Shown here in pieces: positions 1 through 13,450 of a DNA stretch of 64,000 nucleotides. Positions within the stretch are counted from its first letter, which is position 1. Each line of letters starts with the position of its first letter. The notes below the pieces were generated by a model. The model saw only the letters and a program-made list of their open reading frames with translations, did no database searches and was not told the DNA's origin. Source of the DNA: Heliocidaris tuberculata (Eukaryota > Echinodermata > Echinoidea > Camarodonta > Echinometridae); assembly GCA_025618425.1 (NCBI GenBank), contig CM046851.1, positions 30,416,754 through 30,480,753 on the forward strand. The letters run 5' to 3'. The translations under genes and the position numbers were made by a program.

Positions 1-888
1 GTATTTCATTTATTTCTAAAGTCTTTTCAAGTCTTTAGTATAATGTATTTGTTAGAAAATGAATAAGAAAGAAGAAGATATAATATTTTACTTCATTTTA
101 TAAGACCCGTTTCTTTCTGCACCTTCGTCAAACACACATTGAAATTTTTGTGTGAAACTTGCGGTCATATATTTTAATACATTTAAAAAAAAATGTTTTT
201 TCGGTCTTACTTAACTGTACATCACCCACTAGCAGTTTTTAAAGCATTTGTGTTCATCGTTTTAAAAGATGTTTTATGTAGGCCTATATATACCTTTAAA
301 ATTCGATCTGAAAGTGTGCATGGTCATGTGCCTCGAAAGATTCCAATCTTATTTGATACCTTAACATTATTCCCCGGTTACAAAGCAGGGTACATGTTTG
401 TTTGATTTTATCACGGGGGAGGGGCGGCTTGTTATTCATCAAATTGTTTTCACCTTCACGTTCACTTAGCATTAAACTTGGAATATTTATAGATTAATAC
501 CTCATGTTCTTAGCCATATACATTCCGTGACAGGAGCTTTCGATTTTAAGACAATTTCGAAGGAAATCTGAACGTAGATTAGAACACAAACCACGATAAA
601 TGTTTGTAATCTATTTAGTAACATTTTTAATTTGAGTATCTTTCGCCGGATACACCTGTCCCTATTGAGTCGATGCATGGTGGAAAATTGATATTTGAAA
701 AACTAAAGGTAATCTTGGAATGGAAAAGATAGAAGTTTAGAAAAATACATGTTATGAGTGATTTGAGGAACTTCAGCAGTTGTCATGGTTGTGGGTGAAT
801 TTTACAAAAGCATCATGATGGTATTTTAGTACCCTATACTCACACCTAGTGATTGTGCAAAATTATGTAATAATTGATATGTAGGACA
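1..888. other. No gene seen
   Basis: AT-rich DNA; reading frames are short and unlike any family I know. Nothing beyond an AGGCCTATATATA patch near 278. Confidence 0.7.
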
Positions 889-1450
889 TTAAAGGGAAAT
901 CCATCCTTAATGACAAGTTGGATAACGAAAGCAGAAAAATCAGAAAAGCAGATTGGTGAAATTTGAATGAAATCGGACCAGCGATAAGAAAGTTATGAAT
1001 TTAAAAAAAAAAGTTCTAATCACTTTACAGATGGGAATTTCAAACTGGCTGAATCGGTAATGTCCCTGTGATGTAGCAGCAGACAACTCTCCCATATATT
1101 CCAACACATGAAATTACTAAACTATCAATTTTTCAAAAAGAATTACTCGGTACGATATTTCTCTTTTTTGGAGAACCTATGACAATAGCTATGTAAGATA
1201 TTATTTTGAGTACTGACTCGAGAGAAGAGGCGCTTACGAGGAAAACGGAAATTAATGACATTTTCGTGTACGACAAACGGGAGTGTCGGCCGAGAATACG
1301 TCACAATCGACTGGCCAAATTGCCAATTTGAGGTTCGCATAGATTTCATAACTTTCTTAATATTTGTCCGATTCCGTTCAAACTTTCATCACCCTGATCT
1401 TTTTCTTTCACACAAATCGGCTTATTACAAAGATTGGATTGCCCTTTTGA
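889..1450. mobile_element. TTAA-bounded foldback element, copy 1 (old)
   Basis: The left end TTAAAGGGAAATCCATCC and the reverse complement of the right end (TCAAAAGGGCAATCCAATC) match imperfectly. Arms of about 120 bases are diverged: AAGAAAGTTATGAA appears at 988 and in reverse complement at 1346. Open frames here are by-products of the inverted structure. Confidence 0.62.
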
Positions 1451-2770
1451 CAGTGATAATATATGGTGTAGCAACTTTTGAAACTCAAAGAAGTATCTTT
1501 GTATCATTGATACATGTTACAGTCATTAAACAAAATCATTAACGTTGAAGAATAGAGGGAAAGAAAATAATGAATGACGATGAAACGCGTTATGAGTAGT
1601 TATGGATCGAAATATTTGCAAAAAAAAAAAAAAAAAATCTGAGTACTACTTGTTATAATATTTGTTTGTATGGATATTTGAATGCTTGTGTCCAGAGGCA
1701 GACTGGCCATGGGGAGTTTATGGAGTTTTCCCCACGTGCCGGTCAATATTTTGGTTTAAAGGGCCGGTCGCTCCAAAAAATCCCCACTCGAATATTAATT
1801 AGTCCCAGTCCTCCCCTGCTTGTGCCTGGTTAGGCTACATCGTCAGGATACAGAGGTAGATGGTCTGGTAATTCCTTAGGTAGACAAGCCTGTATAGTGT
1901 CATTTTTGCCGAACATGGTTCACTTACCATTCATCCGTATTGTTAGGAAATATAATACCTAAACCTGATCGAGGCACATTCTGGGCTACCTACCTGTAAT
2001 AAACTCTAACCTTTTCCTTGAACAAGCGAAATGTTGTTTATCTTGCAGACAGTTAAGAGAGTTAACAGGCAACATTTACTCAAAATATCACAAGGAAGTG
2101 TCGAAAGGCATTGAGACCTCTTACTCACAGGACTAGGAGAAGTAAAAAAGCTAACTTGTACCTCAAATCGATAAAGTGAAATTTGAAAATTCTCATGGTA
2201 AAATACTTGATATATACCTCGATTGAAGGAACGAAGAATCAACTTTACCAACCAGATATATAAAACTGTCCTTGAAAAGCACCAAAAGAAATATGCAGGT
2301 ATATTTCGGGCGTATCAGTGATGGATCAGAGATTTTGAAATAGGTGCATGGGCGTGCACACTCGATGCGACCCCTCACGATCCACTGCTATATAAAAATG
2401 TTTTACAAGATTTTCAATCAAATTTGTTTGCATTCCCTTTTATATTCTGATCTTGTTTCAAATCGAGTAAGTATTAATCCATGCTTGTTTTCTAGGCTAA
2501 ATATCTTGGTTCAGACAAGATCTTGCTTTGATCAAATTGAGACAATAAAAAGGGGTACGCATCCCTTGAGTAAACACGGATCACACAAAACAAGAACATA
2601 TCCATTTCTAGTCAAATGTAATAATCCTAACCACATATTGATATAGCCTAGCTTGCATACCATAATCATGTTGATTTAAGCACCCCCCCCCCCGATGCTG
2701 CCCCTTAAAATTACAAGATAACTCTCCTGCTGTGAGCCAGGACGACGTTAACCCACATATACCTTTACAG
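1451..2770. other. No gene seen
   Basis: An A run at 1620-1637 and a C run at 2682-2693. Short frames on both strands overlap each other and lack codon structure. Confidence 0.65.
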
Positions 2771-3048
2771 GGGTCCACTCGCTATTCATAAGGACCGCTA
2801 TTCATAGAAAACCGCTATTCATTTAACACGCGTTATGAATAGCAGCCTTATGAATAGTTCTGAATAGTGGTCCTTATGATGGGAAGTCCTTATGAATAGC
2901 GAGATAATTTGTCTATGGTTTGCTCGCTTTGTAGAAGGACCGCTATTCATACAAAACCGCTATTCATTTAGTCACGTGTTATGGATAGCGGTCCTTATGA
3001 ATAAGTGGTCCTTCTGAATAGCGGTCCTTATGACTAGCGAGGTTACCC
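2771..3048. mobile_element. MITE-like element, family 1, copy 1
   Basis: A 277-base element of repeated and inverted CGCTATTCAT / ATGAATAGCG units, bounded by inverted ends (GGTCCACTCGCTATTCATAA and, from the other end, GGTAACCTCGCTAGTCATAA). Likely target duplications are CCTTTACA and CCTTTTACA. A close relative sits at 62235-62479. No coding capacity. Confidence 0.82.
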
Positions 3049-4811
3049 CCTTTTACACACGTAAACGTACTTCTGACTCTAGCTCTTAGCAGAGTTAATG
3101 CTTATCCTGATCTATGCTGTGTATTTACGATAAACCTGTTTTATATGCCCCACCCAAACTCTGGAAATGGATCAACGATAATGTCTTTATATGTTACAAG
3201 AAACTTAGACCAACTATAGGCTACCAGTTCTTCTTTATGTGAAACAGCTGTTTGTATATGCCACCAACCGTCTTCTTCAAGGCTTTGACCATGTAAACCA
3301 ATTACAGTTACATAGACTTATCAAAGAATTACTGTCACTTTATATTTGAAACAATATTGATAAATTTGACGTAGGTTTGGTTAAAAAATATTGAAATAAT
3401 GATAAGTTTTGCTTTTTTCAAAGTTTCAATCATTGATTATTGTTTTTTTTTCAGGTGTGGTGTATTAATACATAATTTATATAATATATTTGTCATCTAG
3501 AAATATGATAAATTATGTATAATGCACACTATTTGTCACCTAAAAATATGACAAATTGACGTCATAAGAATATTTTGATGACATGGACTTTGATTAAATG
3601 TCCTATTCATACAATAATTTGTCACATTTCCGTCCGGTACAGGTTTTAAGGGTTTACCAATGCTTAAAATATCCAGAAATTTTAATTGATATATTGACAG
3701 CAGGGGTATATAAGAGTCATGAAGACAAGGAAACAGTGTGATCCTCTTCATTTTTTAAATTTTTTTTTAGTAGACAAATTCAAAAAACCTCAGTTTACTT
3801 GAATCAACGTAAAAATATGGCAGGGGTTCCAAGTACAACAAAAAACAAACACAAAACAAAACCAAAAAAAAAAAAAAACATACAAAATAAAACAAGATTT
3901 AGATCACTGAGAGGTTCATGTCGATTCGCTTGTAATACTTATTATTCCACTTTGATGAGATAAGGACCTTCATGAACCTTAGCAGCAGAGTATCTAGATC
4001 ATCAGCTTAAATCTGACGAGCATATTTTGTTTTGACCGGGCTCAAAACTCTATCTCAGTTTACTTTTTGAGACTCTACACCTCGCCGAAGAAAGCCGAAA
4101 ATGAATTTTATTTGATTCTCAATATATCAGGAAAGAAGAGGTGTATCATTTATTCTATTTTACAACCTTCACACCAAATTATATTACCTCTTGCACTCGA
4201 GTGATAAAATGAACATTTCATTCATAAAAGACCTCTTTCAAATTCCAATCCCTTTCTCTTTGCCCTTGAATGACACCATAATGATCATGCGTGGGTGTTT
4301 CCGTAAGTCTGTCTGGACAACTGTCAGTTGGAAAGTTAAAATAAAAATATCTTCTGTAAACTCGGTCAACATTTGGTCTAGTTTCGTCTTGTCCATTCAT
4401 GCAGAATGACAATGATTAATCGGGAAATAGGATCAGAAGAATCACAGACGTACTTTGAATTTGACGTGAGGTATCAGGGCAAATCATTCATTGATTTTTT
4501 TGATTGCTCATGATAACTGAAAATAGAGCCGTACATTCATATAGAGTGAATTAGATCATGTGAATATTAAAAAAAACAACAACAACACATAACAGAGTTG
4601 ATGGAGAGATTAAAAACAGAAAAGAAAAGAATATCAGAATCCTAAGGAAGCATATACTGACTTTATTCAATCGAAGGGAGATCAGTGCTACCAAGGTTCT
4701 GTGATAACTCCTTGGTGCTACAATGTGCAAGATTTCATTGCAGTTATTTTTATAAGGAAGTGACCTCGAGGTATGGTTATGTAGTAGACTTCTTGTCTCA
4801 TGTATGTGTTC
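3049..4811. other. No gene seen
   Basis: AT-rich. TACATAATTTAT and ATAAATTATGTA (3469-3517) form a loose inverted repeat, and AATATGA-AAATT variants recur nearby at 3500-3556. Confidence 0.6.
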
Positions 4812-5272
4812 TGATTAGGGGGTATCCCTGGGGGAAGGCGTTATGATCCCCCCCCCCCGTTTAGAATTTTTGTCGTCAAATGTGTAAACGCTGTCGGCGA
4901 ATGAAGACATTTATTGTTTGAGGACCTTGATGGCAAAATTTGAAATCTGAGTACTTTTTATATTTTTAACACGATCGCATGGACTTTCAAAATTCAACCT
5001 CAGGCTATTTGAATAACCTTCTCCAACACCTATTGCAATGTGCAAACATTACAATGACGTATCACGTGATCCTCATATGAATTCTAGGGTATTGACATTG
5101 CCCTTGATTTGATTTTTCGAAAGTCTTTGCGATTCTATTTCAATATTATAACTCTGTAATTGTTTCTAAAACATGTTCGTCCTTGTCAGCAAATTTGGTA
5201 TATCTAATGACAAATTTGGTTCGACACCTCACTTTATTGAAGAAAAAAAAAGTCCTAGGGACGCCCCTGATC
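4812..5272. mobile_element. Possible larger element enclosing the 5 kb MITE
   Basis: The left TGATTAGGGGGTATCCCTGG and the right CCTAGGGACGCCCCTGATC are imperfect inverted ends. Poly-C and poly-A runs follow them inside. The small MITE may be nested in it or be its core. Ends only; no coding capacity. Confidence 0.42.
4968..5135. mobile_element. Small MITE, copy 2 (diverged)
   Basis: The centre, ATTACAATGACGTATCACGT, is the reverse complement of the 22.5 kb centre with one change. The flanking arms (ACTTTCAAAATTCAACCTC and GATTTGATTTTTCGAAAGTC) are recognisable but decayed. It lies inside a larger inverted-end unit at 4812-5272. Confidence 0.75.
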
Positions 5273-6077
5273 TTATAATATCAAGACTAGATATGCATTT
5301 ATTTTAGAGGGAGGGATGGATTTCATTTCCTTCATGTCTCCAAATTCTCAATTTCAATGCCATGAACAAGAAGAACTCCCCCCCAAGACTTTTAAGACAT
5401 TCCAGACCGTCTTTTAATCGCCCCAAAAAGAGAAAAGAAAGTAGAATTTAGGGCAGAAAATTGTGAAGGAAACTCGACATATCCTGCGTATGCTCATCAT
5501 ACGTGGTATGGGTCGGAAATCCGGTCTCGATAAATAGGCTGTCCTAGGAGACTACTTCATACTATAGGCTTGCTTGTTTTTTTAAGGTCTCAAAATAATT
5601 ATGAAGATAACAGAGAAACCAAAGTTACGGGGGGGGGGTTCTTCAAATTTTTGTTGAAACTGTCCGCTTGTAGTTAACAAAAAAAAAAAAAAAAAAAAAT
5701 GAATTTCGGTGTAGCACTTTAACCTGTTCAGTATAAAGAATATTCGGGAAAGTTAGAGAGCTCATCAAAAAGATGCAATTAGAATAATGGCAGGGGTCTT
5801 TGAAATTAACTTTTTTCTTGTCATCCATCGTTTGCATTAAAAAAAAAAAGAGCTATCAATGGTGGATTCAGGGGGGGGGGGGCTCCTTTGAATAATTTTT
5901 TATTTTCGGTGGAAGAGAGGGGATGGCTCTCAGAATGCATTTCGTAATGGGTAAATAAGCCAAAATTATTTAGATAATTTCATATTCTTGAGACGAATAT
6001 ATTACTCAGAGGTTGTTTTCTTCATTACTTTGATCCAGTTAATTTGAATGGATGTGGCAAAAAAAAATTAAGTAGAG

Positions 6078-6245
6078 GAGACACGATAGCTCAGCGGTAG
6101 AGCAGTCTGCGCTCGTGCCCTTAGGCATTAATCATCCGTACTAAGTCCCTCGGAAAGGACTTAAATCCGTAGGTCCTCTGGTTGCTCTTTTTTCTACAAG
6201 CATACACTTGCTCTCTTAGCAGTCAGGGAAAATAAACCATCGACC
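6078..6245 (+). mobile_element. tRNA-related SINE head
   Basis: GATAGCTCAGCGGTAGAGCA is a perfect polymerase III A-box context for a tRNA-derived element. No good B-box follows at tRNA spacing and no cloverleaf closes, so it is not a functional tRNA. The remaining body ends near an AATAAA-containing stretch. Confidence 0.6.
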
Positions 6246-6490
6246 AAAAAAAATATTTTTACGTTACATCTTGAGCATGTTGAGAAACAGATAACCCCAA
6301 ATCACAGATTGCCACTTGAACATCTCGTTGATACTTGCTTTTCTCATATAACATGACATGTGATAATATGTTATGAGATATCTTTGTGGGTTACATACGT
6401 TTTTATATGAAGTACAAATCACTTGATAAAGAGCCGTCATTTATCTTCAGAAAGTTGCATGAATTATTTCAGCGTATATATTCTCTCAGG

Positions 6491-6655
6491 ATTTCCCGTT
6501 CGCTCATTGGATCGCTCCTGTCACATTTCATGAGTAGAATGATTTCCTGTTTGCTCATTGGCTAGCTCCTGTCATATGCCCTGAAGAGAATGATCTCCTG
6601 TTCGCTTATTGGTTAACTCCTGTCCCATCATTGCCCATCTCATGAGGAGATGGAA
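6491..6655 (+). repeat. Tandem repeat, 51-base unit, three copies
   Basis: Units start at 6491, 6542 and 6593 and share CTGTTCGCTCATTGG and CTCCTGTCA cores; the third diverges at its end. Confidence 0.8.
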
Positions 6656-6895
6656 TAGAAAGGAATAGTTTTTTTTTTTTTTTTTTTTTAAATCCAAGGA
6701 TGTTTCTGCACAATGCACTTCCATCTGCCAATATTTCGGCTACCTCTATAGTTTATGAAGTACGTTAAACTCACGACAAAAGTGGGTCTTATTCTTTCTC
6801 TGCTGTCTTGCTTGTATGTGATCGGAAATCTAAACAGGATCACGTGAGCGGTGAGGCAAGGTGGAAGGAAGGAACTCGTGGGGTTTGCACAACTT

Positions 6896-7255
6896 TAGGG
6901 AAAGAGAGAGTGAAAGAGAGAGAGAGGGGGAAGGGATGACAGAGAGAGAGAGAGAGAGTATCGAGGGGTGACAGAGAGAGACAGTGAGGGTGATACAGCG
7001 TATCGAGAGGGGGGGGGGGGGGGGGAGAACGAGAGATAAAGAAGAAAGGAGATGGAGAATGAGAGTGAGAGATAGGGAGAGGGGGTAGAGAGAAAGAGGG
7101 AGAGAGAGGAGAAGAGAGTCATATTATAGGGTAGAACGAGAAGGGAAAATAGTGATGCAGGGAGAAGGAGAGAGACAGAGAGAAAGAGAGAGAGAGAGAG
7201 GGGGGGGGGGGGGAGAGGGAGCTGGTAGGCAGAGAAAACGAGAGAGAACGAGTGA
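6896..7255. repeat. Purine-rich GA/G low-complexity tract
   Basis: About 360 bases, almost all A and G, with GAGAGA arrays and two long G runs (7011-7025, 7199-7213). The antisense 141-codon Ser/Leu/Pro frame across it is a composition artefact. Confidence 0.9.
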
Positions 7256-9571
7256 AGAATTTGTCCATGGCATCTGAATGGAATATAATGATTACAATAT
7301 GTTCTAATGACAGTGACCAAGGACGAATGGAGGATAATATACAGATGTTTTAATCTCCCAATTCAAGCAGGCATAAGAACTATATAAAGGAAAACGTGAT
7401 CTTGTTTATAAGGTGCAGCTATAGCGAGGTAGGGTAGACCTAGGGGACCAGTCCAATCCCTCCCTTTCCTGAAATAACTTGGCATGATTTCATGATGCCT
7501 GGCTACCTGTGTACAAACATTGAAGAACCGATTTCTCTGATCCCTGATCGCGCCTTCTCTTGTAAATGTATTCATAGCATTAAAATCCATGCATGAAATT
7601 AATTAATAGTGTATATCAAGGTTTGAAAGATAACTCGAAACAATGAAATAAACAGACAAAAACAAAACAAAACACAAAATTATTTACATGGTTTATCCCG
7701 CAATTCTACGTGCATCTATCGAAACAGACGTGTGAATAAAAACAAAAAGAATTATAACCCGGAAACCATATAATGGTTCCCGGGTTAAGGAAATAATTCA
7801 TTCGTCAACGGTTAAACTCACTAATTGATTATCATCTCCTTTAAAAATGTTAAAGTTTCCTTTATTTCTCTTATAATTTTCCCTTATACCATGTATACAT
7901 TTTGTAGCGTTGTAGCTATGTGAAGCATTCCAAATTATGAGTAACTGCAATTGCGGTGGATGTATATAAAACAAACAAAAAACTTTGTAATGACCCTTTT
8001 TTACTTAACAGTGGACCTTTTTTTGAGGCAGAAAATTTCTACCGACGTCATGACGTCGTCATGGTCAAAGACTTAGTTGAAACAGAGCCGATTTTTTGAG
8101 AAGACACTTAATCTAGGATTTCCAGTGGTCAAATTTGGCGCCAAGCTACACATGGAAGGTCTTTTTGTACACCGCAATTAATTATCACACCCGGTATATC
8201 CTTCTTCCCTACTCTACACCTAAATATTACAAGAGCCTCGTTTATCAACATTTCTATACAGTATGGTTTATAAAGTTTCCTTGATTATTGCCTACTAGCT
8301 TCACGGTAAATTTTGTGTGTCATTAGCGGAACCCAAACTCTCTTCCTTGGAATATAGTGGATCTCGTGAAGCTATATGCACTCTCATAGTTATTGACTTT
8401 TATTTATGTACTGAAAAGGCGGTTATGATTATTTTTTCATTTCCAGACAAGGGAAGCTACTAGCTCGCGTTAGTATTGAATGCTATACGGTATTGTATTT
8501 TATTGTTTTGTAATGTATTTATTTATTTACGATATAAAAAACTCACATTCATTAAGAAGAAGAAGAAGAAAAAAAAAAAGACTGCTTTTCAGCGAGTCCG
8601 TGAAAAAAGGAACAGGTGAAATGTAAACTATATTACTGACAAACAAATATTGAGCAAATTGAATAAAATATGATAAAAACAAACATTGAAATGATAATAT
8701 AGAAAAGCCAGTATTTCCCTTCGAATTGTCCAGAAAACCATACCGTTATACCTCTCTCAAACTCTTTCTCTGTCCTTTTGTCTGTGGGCATTTATGTTCA
8801 TGTTAGCCAATTATACCTCAACTAGTCTCTTTCTCTGTGGCACCATTCCACTATCACCTGATCTTTGTCAAGACCTTGGCAATGAATTAACCGAATTGTT
8901 CATGTGCATCATTCAAGGATAAAACCAACTCAATAATGAGAAGTCCATTGTCTACGTCTACCTATTTGTTTCAAAACCAGGATATCAAAGTAAATAGGCA
9001 GAAAGGGAAAGTCCTTTCACTCTTTTCTTTCTGGATATTAAACAAAATTACCCAAGTATTATACCAGACGGTAGTTTTCTCTAGTATGTCTTGTATTGCA
9101 TGATTATTATTATAAGTATTATAAGTTTGACCTGAATTGCTTTTTTTTAAAGAGAGAGTGAGTTGATTTTACTTCATCTTGTGGTGTCAAGTTTAGGTTG
9201 TTTGTTTGTTTATATTTGTATAGCAATAACAAAAAGGTTTTAGAAAATCTTGGTAAATCATCATGCAATCGTGGCGAATATCCATTTCGTTGATGATGAC
9301 ATAATTCCATTGCTTTTCTAAAACGGAGGATAACCCTTAAAAGCTTACAATATGCTTTTTAAAGTCATTTGAAGTAGTTGGTATAATTTTTTGGAATACA
9401 AGCTAGGATTTGCAATGATTAAAGTATATCTAAGGAGGTGTACATTTTATTTTTTTTAAATTTCGTGTTTGTTATTAACTGTGAAATATTGTAGGCACAT
9501 ATATGATCATGTTAAACTCAATTTAAATTACTTTAGCCTAAGCCCCCTCAAAATGAATAAATTAGAAGTAT

Positions 9572-9573
<2 letters not shown>
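7256..9573. other. No gene seen apart from one hairpin
   Basis: Ordinary AT-rich DNA with AGAAGAAGAAG at 8560-8571. No exon-like frame with splice sites recognised. Confidence 0.6.
7756..7786. repeat. Hairpin, 14-base arms and 3-base loop
   Basis: AACCCGGAAACCAT and ATGGTTCCCGGGTT pair with one mismatch. Isolated in otherwise unremarkable AT-rich DNA. Confidence 0.8.
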
Positions 9574-9632
<59 letters not shown>

Positions 9633-9645
9633 TGGAAGGGGGAGA
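9574..9645. repeat. GA dinucleotide array followed by a G run
   Basis: An almost perfect run of about 25 GA units, then GGGGGGGG. Confidence 0.95.
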
Positions 9646-10559
9646 TGTAGAGAGTATAAAGAAATTTGAAGTGCAATACATATGCCTTGTTTGTTCATTC
9701 TTACAAGTTTCCCTTTTCAAGCGAAAAGAACACCATCAGAAACGAGTCAATAAAATTCAGTAAAGTCAACCTGTGAAGTGTGAGTAGGAAGGTAATTGCA
9801 AAATCACATGTAGGTCAACCAGACAGATTCAAGTAGGTCTTTGAACCATTAGCCCTTCGCTGCCACCCCTAGAGAATCAGAAAAGGGCTTACGTCCCCCC
9901 CTTTTTTTTTTTGGTGAAAGGGTGCAACATTAATCCATTTAAATACGTGGAATATTTATAAGGATGTTTCGAATGTCTGGGAACCCGCCCCCTCCCCGAA
10001 AAAAAATAAATAAAAAGAAGGAAAGAAATAAGGTTACAAATAAAGTTAAATAGCTAAACATTTGGAATCGTGAATAAGTAAAGAAATTCCTAATTATTTA
10101 GGCTTAATCCGCGGACTGAAGTGAGCAAAAGGAGTGAAAATATCCTTAATTGTGTATCTTCAGATTGGCCCGAGGCCCAAGCAATTATTGACGGAGAGTA
10201 ATTCGGTTTCTTTAACATTTTTCTCGGATTCAACAGCATCTTGAGGACATCTGAACAACCCCAACCCCCTTTCTCTGCCAATAAACTTTGTTACCCCGGT
10301 CGGTTAAATATCAAGGTTAACCTGATTGGATTCTATGTCAAGGGGAATACCTGTCAAGCTGTTTGTGTCACGCTAAACAGTGCTTCAAGAAAGTCTTGCA
10401 GAAAGCTAACCATGACATGAAGGTAAATTGTTGACGTAGCAACGCTGGTCTGGAACTTACGATTTTGTTTACGCCTGCCCGCCTTCATATTTTCATGTCC
10501 TGTATTGGATCTTTATTTGTCTCCCTTTCTGCTTCTAGATATACAATAAAGAAGTCCTC

Positions 10560-10915
10560 CAGTCGAGTAGTTCAAGCACTTGACTTGAGATGTGAAGTTC
10601 ATGGGTTCGATCCCCTGCAGGGCTCTTAGGAAGTATTTTATCTATATTGCTTCTCTCCACCCAGGTGTTAAATGGGTACTCGGTAGAAAGCAATCATTGT
10701 GGTTTGATCAATATTATGCGTGTCTGTAAAAAGGCGCCTAGCTATAGCTGGAATGCTCCCCAGGGAGTGGAGAACGTGCACATAACTGTGTGCCGGCAAG
10801 TCTGCATCCGTGATTGCATAAAGGGCAATAATGATATCTGTAAAGCGTGTAGAGACACTTTATCGACGTATTAAGCGCTTTGTAAATCCAGGATATTGTC
10901 ATTATTGTGTAGATA
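10560..10915 (+). mobile_element. tRNA-derived SINE
   Basis: The head has AGTCGAGTAGTTCAAGCACT and the B-box GGGTTCGATCCCC. The body contains CCACCCAGGTGTTAAATGGG, the same core as at 38.6 kb. The 3' end AAGCGCTTTGTAAATCC is followed by an ATT-poor tail. A 75-codon Cys-containing reading frame lies within it and is not a gene. Confidence 0.82.
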
Positions 10916-13217
10916 TTCAAGGTGTCTGAGAGACAGCAGCCGTAAAGTCGGTTAGGCGGTGAAAACAGATATCTTCCAGAACATTGAATATTGAGCACAG
11001 CATGTCTGTAAATTACTTTAGACATGTGCGCTGCATGAAAATTACGTCTGCAATGGCGATACAAGCAACTGTAGTTACTCCCCAAAAACGCAAACCACAA
11101 TTTTATGAGTCTGAAAAAAAAAAGTTTCATTTTTGTTTACGTATTGGTGTATTCAATGTACTTTTCTTATATTTTAATGTTTGCTGTATGTTAATGGACC
11201 AGTTTTCAAATCTTCCTTTTTTTTCTTCAGTATAAATAGAAGGTTTGAGCTCAAGACGAAATGTCAGCCTTTATAAACCAGCAATGTGGCTGGCTAAATT
11301 AGGTGAATGAATAATTGAGAAAAAAAAAATAACCACGATGCAGCTTTAAAAATACGTAACACTCAGACGTCTAGTAACCTTGATAGGCCTACATGGTCTA
11401 GTGAATTGTGGATGTTTTGAGGAATACGCCCCTCTTCTTTACGGTCAAAGTTACGATGACCACTGGTCAGTCATCGGCTAGATTTTTATTCGGCCACTGC
11501 CCTTTGATTAGAGTAATCACATCTATTCATAGCAGGCTCTACATGCTCTATACTCAACCGTTTGCACTTTGACGAAAGATAGAGTGTGTTTTCGTCATCT
11601 CAATATTTTGAATATTTCCTTTTCATTTGTTAAGGTGTCCACAAAAAGAAGTTGTGCGAAATTTGCTTCATCACAACCTGTTGTCATGGTTGTAGTAAGA
11701 ATTAAACCGATCGGAAAGGCCTCCCTCATAAATTGATCTTGGTGTCCTGACAGATAAAGCATTTCTAGTCAGCTCCACTTAGTGCTATAATTGAGGAAAA
11801 TGTACGACCTACATTTTTACTGTGAGTAATGAACTCGAAATGAGCCCTTAACAAGCAGGACAAGATCTCAGCTGTTCATCAGGACATTCCAACGTATCAT
11901 CAAGCATATCATCAAGCTAAATACCGTAGAAACATTTCGGAAACCAGCCAAGGAATAGCTGGTGTCATGACTGAGCAGAATTAAGCCGTCATTCTGTCAA
12001 ATGTTTTGGGATTGTAAGACTCCCAAAAGGAGCCACGCCCTTTGCTATGAGGTAATCCTTCAGGGCCAATGAGTGCAACCTTGTACCTCTTCTTTATGAA
12101 GCCCTTGTTGAGTAGTGTTCAATGTACTTCTCAGAAGTTTAGGACAATGACATGAAATATATACCTTTCTATTAACTGGAACGCTTGCTTCTCCTGAAAC
12201 GATGTGATATGTAGAATGCATCGTACAAAGTGACCCACATGAGATCTCTCTTCCACCTCCCTGCTTTCACATCTTCAAAATTTTTTGGAAAGTAGTTAGA
12301 CCATTTTCAATGAAATTACAACCACATATTATGTTTGAAGTATACGAGAAATTGCATTACCGTTATAGGAGCAAAGTAATGTTTGTTAAGACTATTGTGA
12401 AGACTATTGTGAAATTTATCTACTATTTTATCAGAATGAGACCAGACTTCTGACAAAGGGGGCTAGGGGGTGGTATAAAATTGCACCTTTGTTCATCCTT
12501 TTCAGACTAATATTGATGGTAGATATATATATATATATAAAGGGAAACTGTCATTACTCCCACCCCCCCCCAAAAAAAATGCATTAAAAAAACAACCATA
12601 TTTTGGGGTCTTCCTGGCAAAGAAGATAGCGCAAAGATGGAAGTGCCTTATTTTATTGACAATGGACATCTGCTAGTGTCATAAAAGTGTCATAAAAGAA
12701 GGGGAAAAAAAAGGGGGGGGGGAAATGATTATACATGGCGCATCAAGCACAAACGACCCCCCCCCCCGAGAAAAACGTCTATTCCCTCACCTGAGGGTGA
12801 AGGAATGGACGTTCTTTCACCTGAGGGTTGGCATGTCTTTTTTCTTTTGAGAGAGAGGGGCAACATGAACTTTGATAATTTGTGAGGTTCCACTTCGTGC
12901 TTAAATAAGATAACTGCTGAAGTAATATTTGTGATAGGCCTACTTCATGAATATACTTAGCCTATTCCAGTTGAGTATAAATTCTGAGTAGTCAAGAGTA
13001 TTGTGAATTCAATCGCAAAACCGTTGCACAATTCCGCCTTGAGTCTCTCGATCCTGAACCTGATCTTTATCACATCATCTAAGTTATTATCCTTAACGTA
13101 ACATGACCATGGCTCATGGGACTTGAGAGAGAAGGGGTTGGCTTTCTCCCTCCTATCATGCTGGTCTAAGGATATCGACTTGGTTTCATGTTGGCTGAAA
13201 ATGTCATTGGCCTACGC
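10916..13217. other. No gene seen
   Basis: TA repeats at 12525-12538, then C, A and G runs at 12562, 12710 and 12757. CCTCACCTGAGGGTGAAGG and TTTCACCTGAGGGTTGG (12785, 12816) are a short direct repeat. Confidence 0.6.
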
Positions 13218-13450
13218 TCTTCATTGTTTCTCTTTCTCTCCTCTGTCTCTCCCCCTCCCCCTCTCTCTCCTCCTCTCTGCCCACTCTTCTTATCTTTGTA
13301 TCTCCCTCTATATCCCTTCTTGCTTCCCGTCTCTTTCCTCTTTCACTGTTTTCCTCTTTTTTTTTTTACCATCTCTCCTTTTTCTACCTTTATCTCCTCC
13401 CCCCCCCTAAATCTCTTATTATTATCTCTCTTTATCTCTTTCTCCAACTC
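13218..13450. repeat. Pyrimidine-rich CT low-complexity tract
   Basis: Interrupted CT, TCC and C/T runs, with spurious Ser/Leu-rich frames. Confidence 0.85.

Noticed and set aside
6082..6180. Possible tRNA gene
   Set aside because: Good A-box only; no B-box at tRNA distance and no closing cloverleaf.
6895..7320. 141-codon Ser/Leu/Pro frame on the minus strand
   Set aside because: Purine/pyrimidine low-complexity tract.
10647..10874. Cys-containing 75-codon frame that resembles a small secreted peptide
   Set aside because: It lies wholly inside a tRNA-derived SINE and shares its core with another SINE copy.
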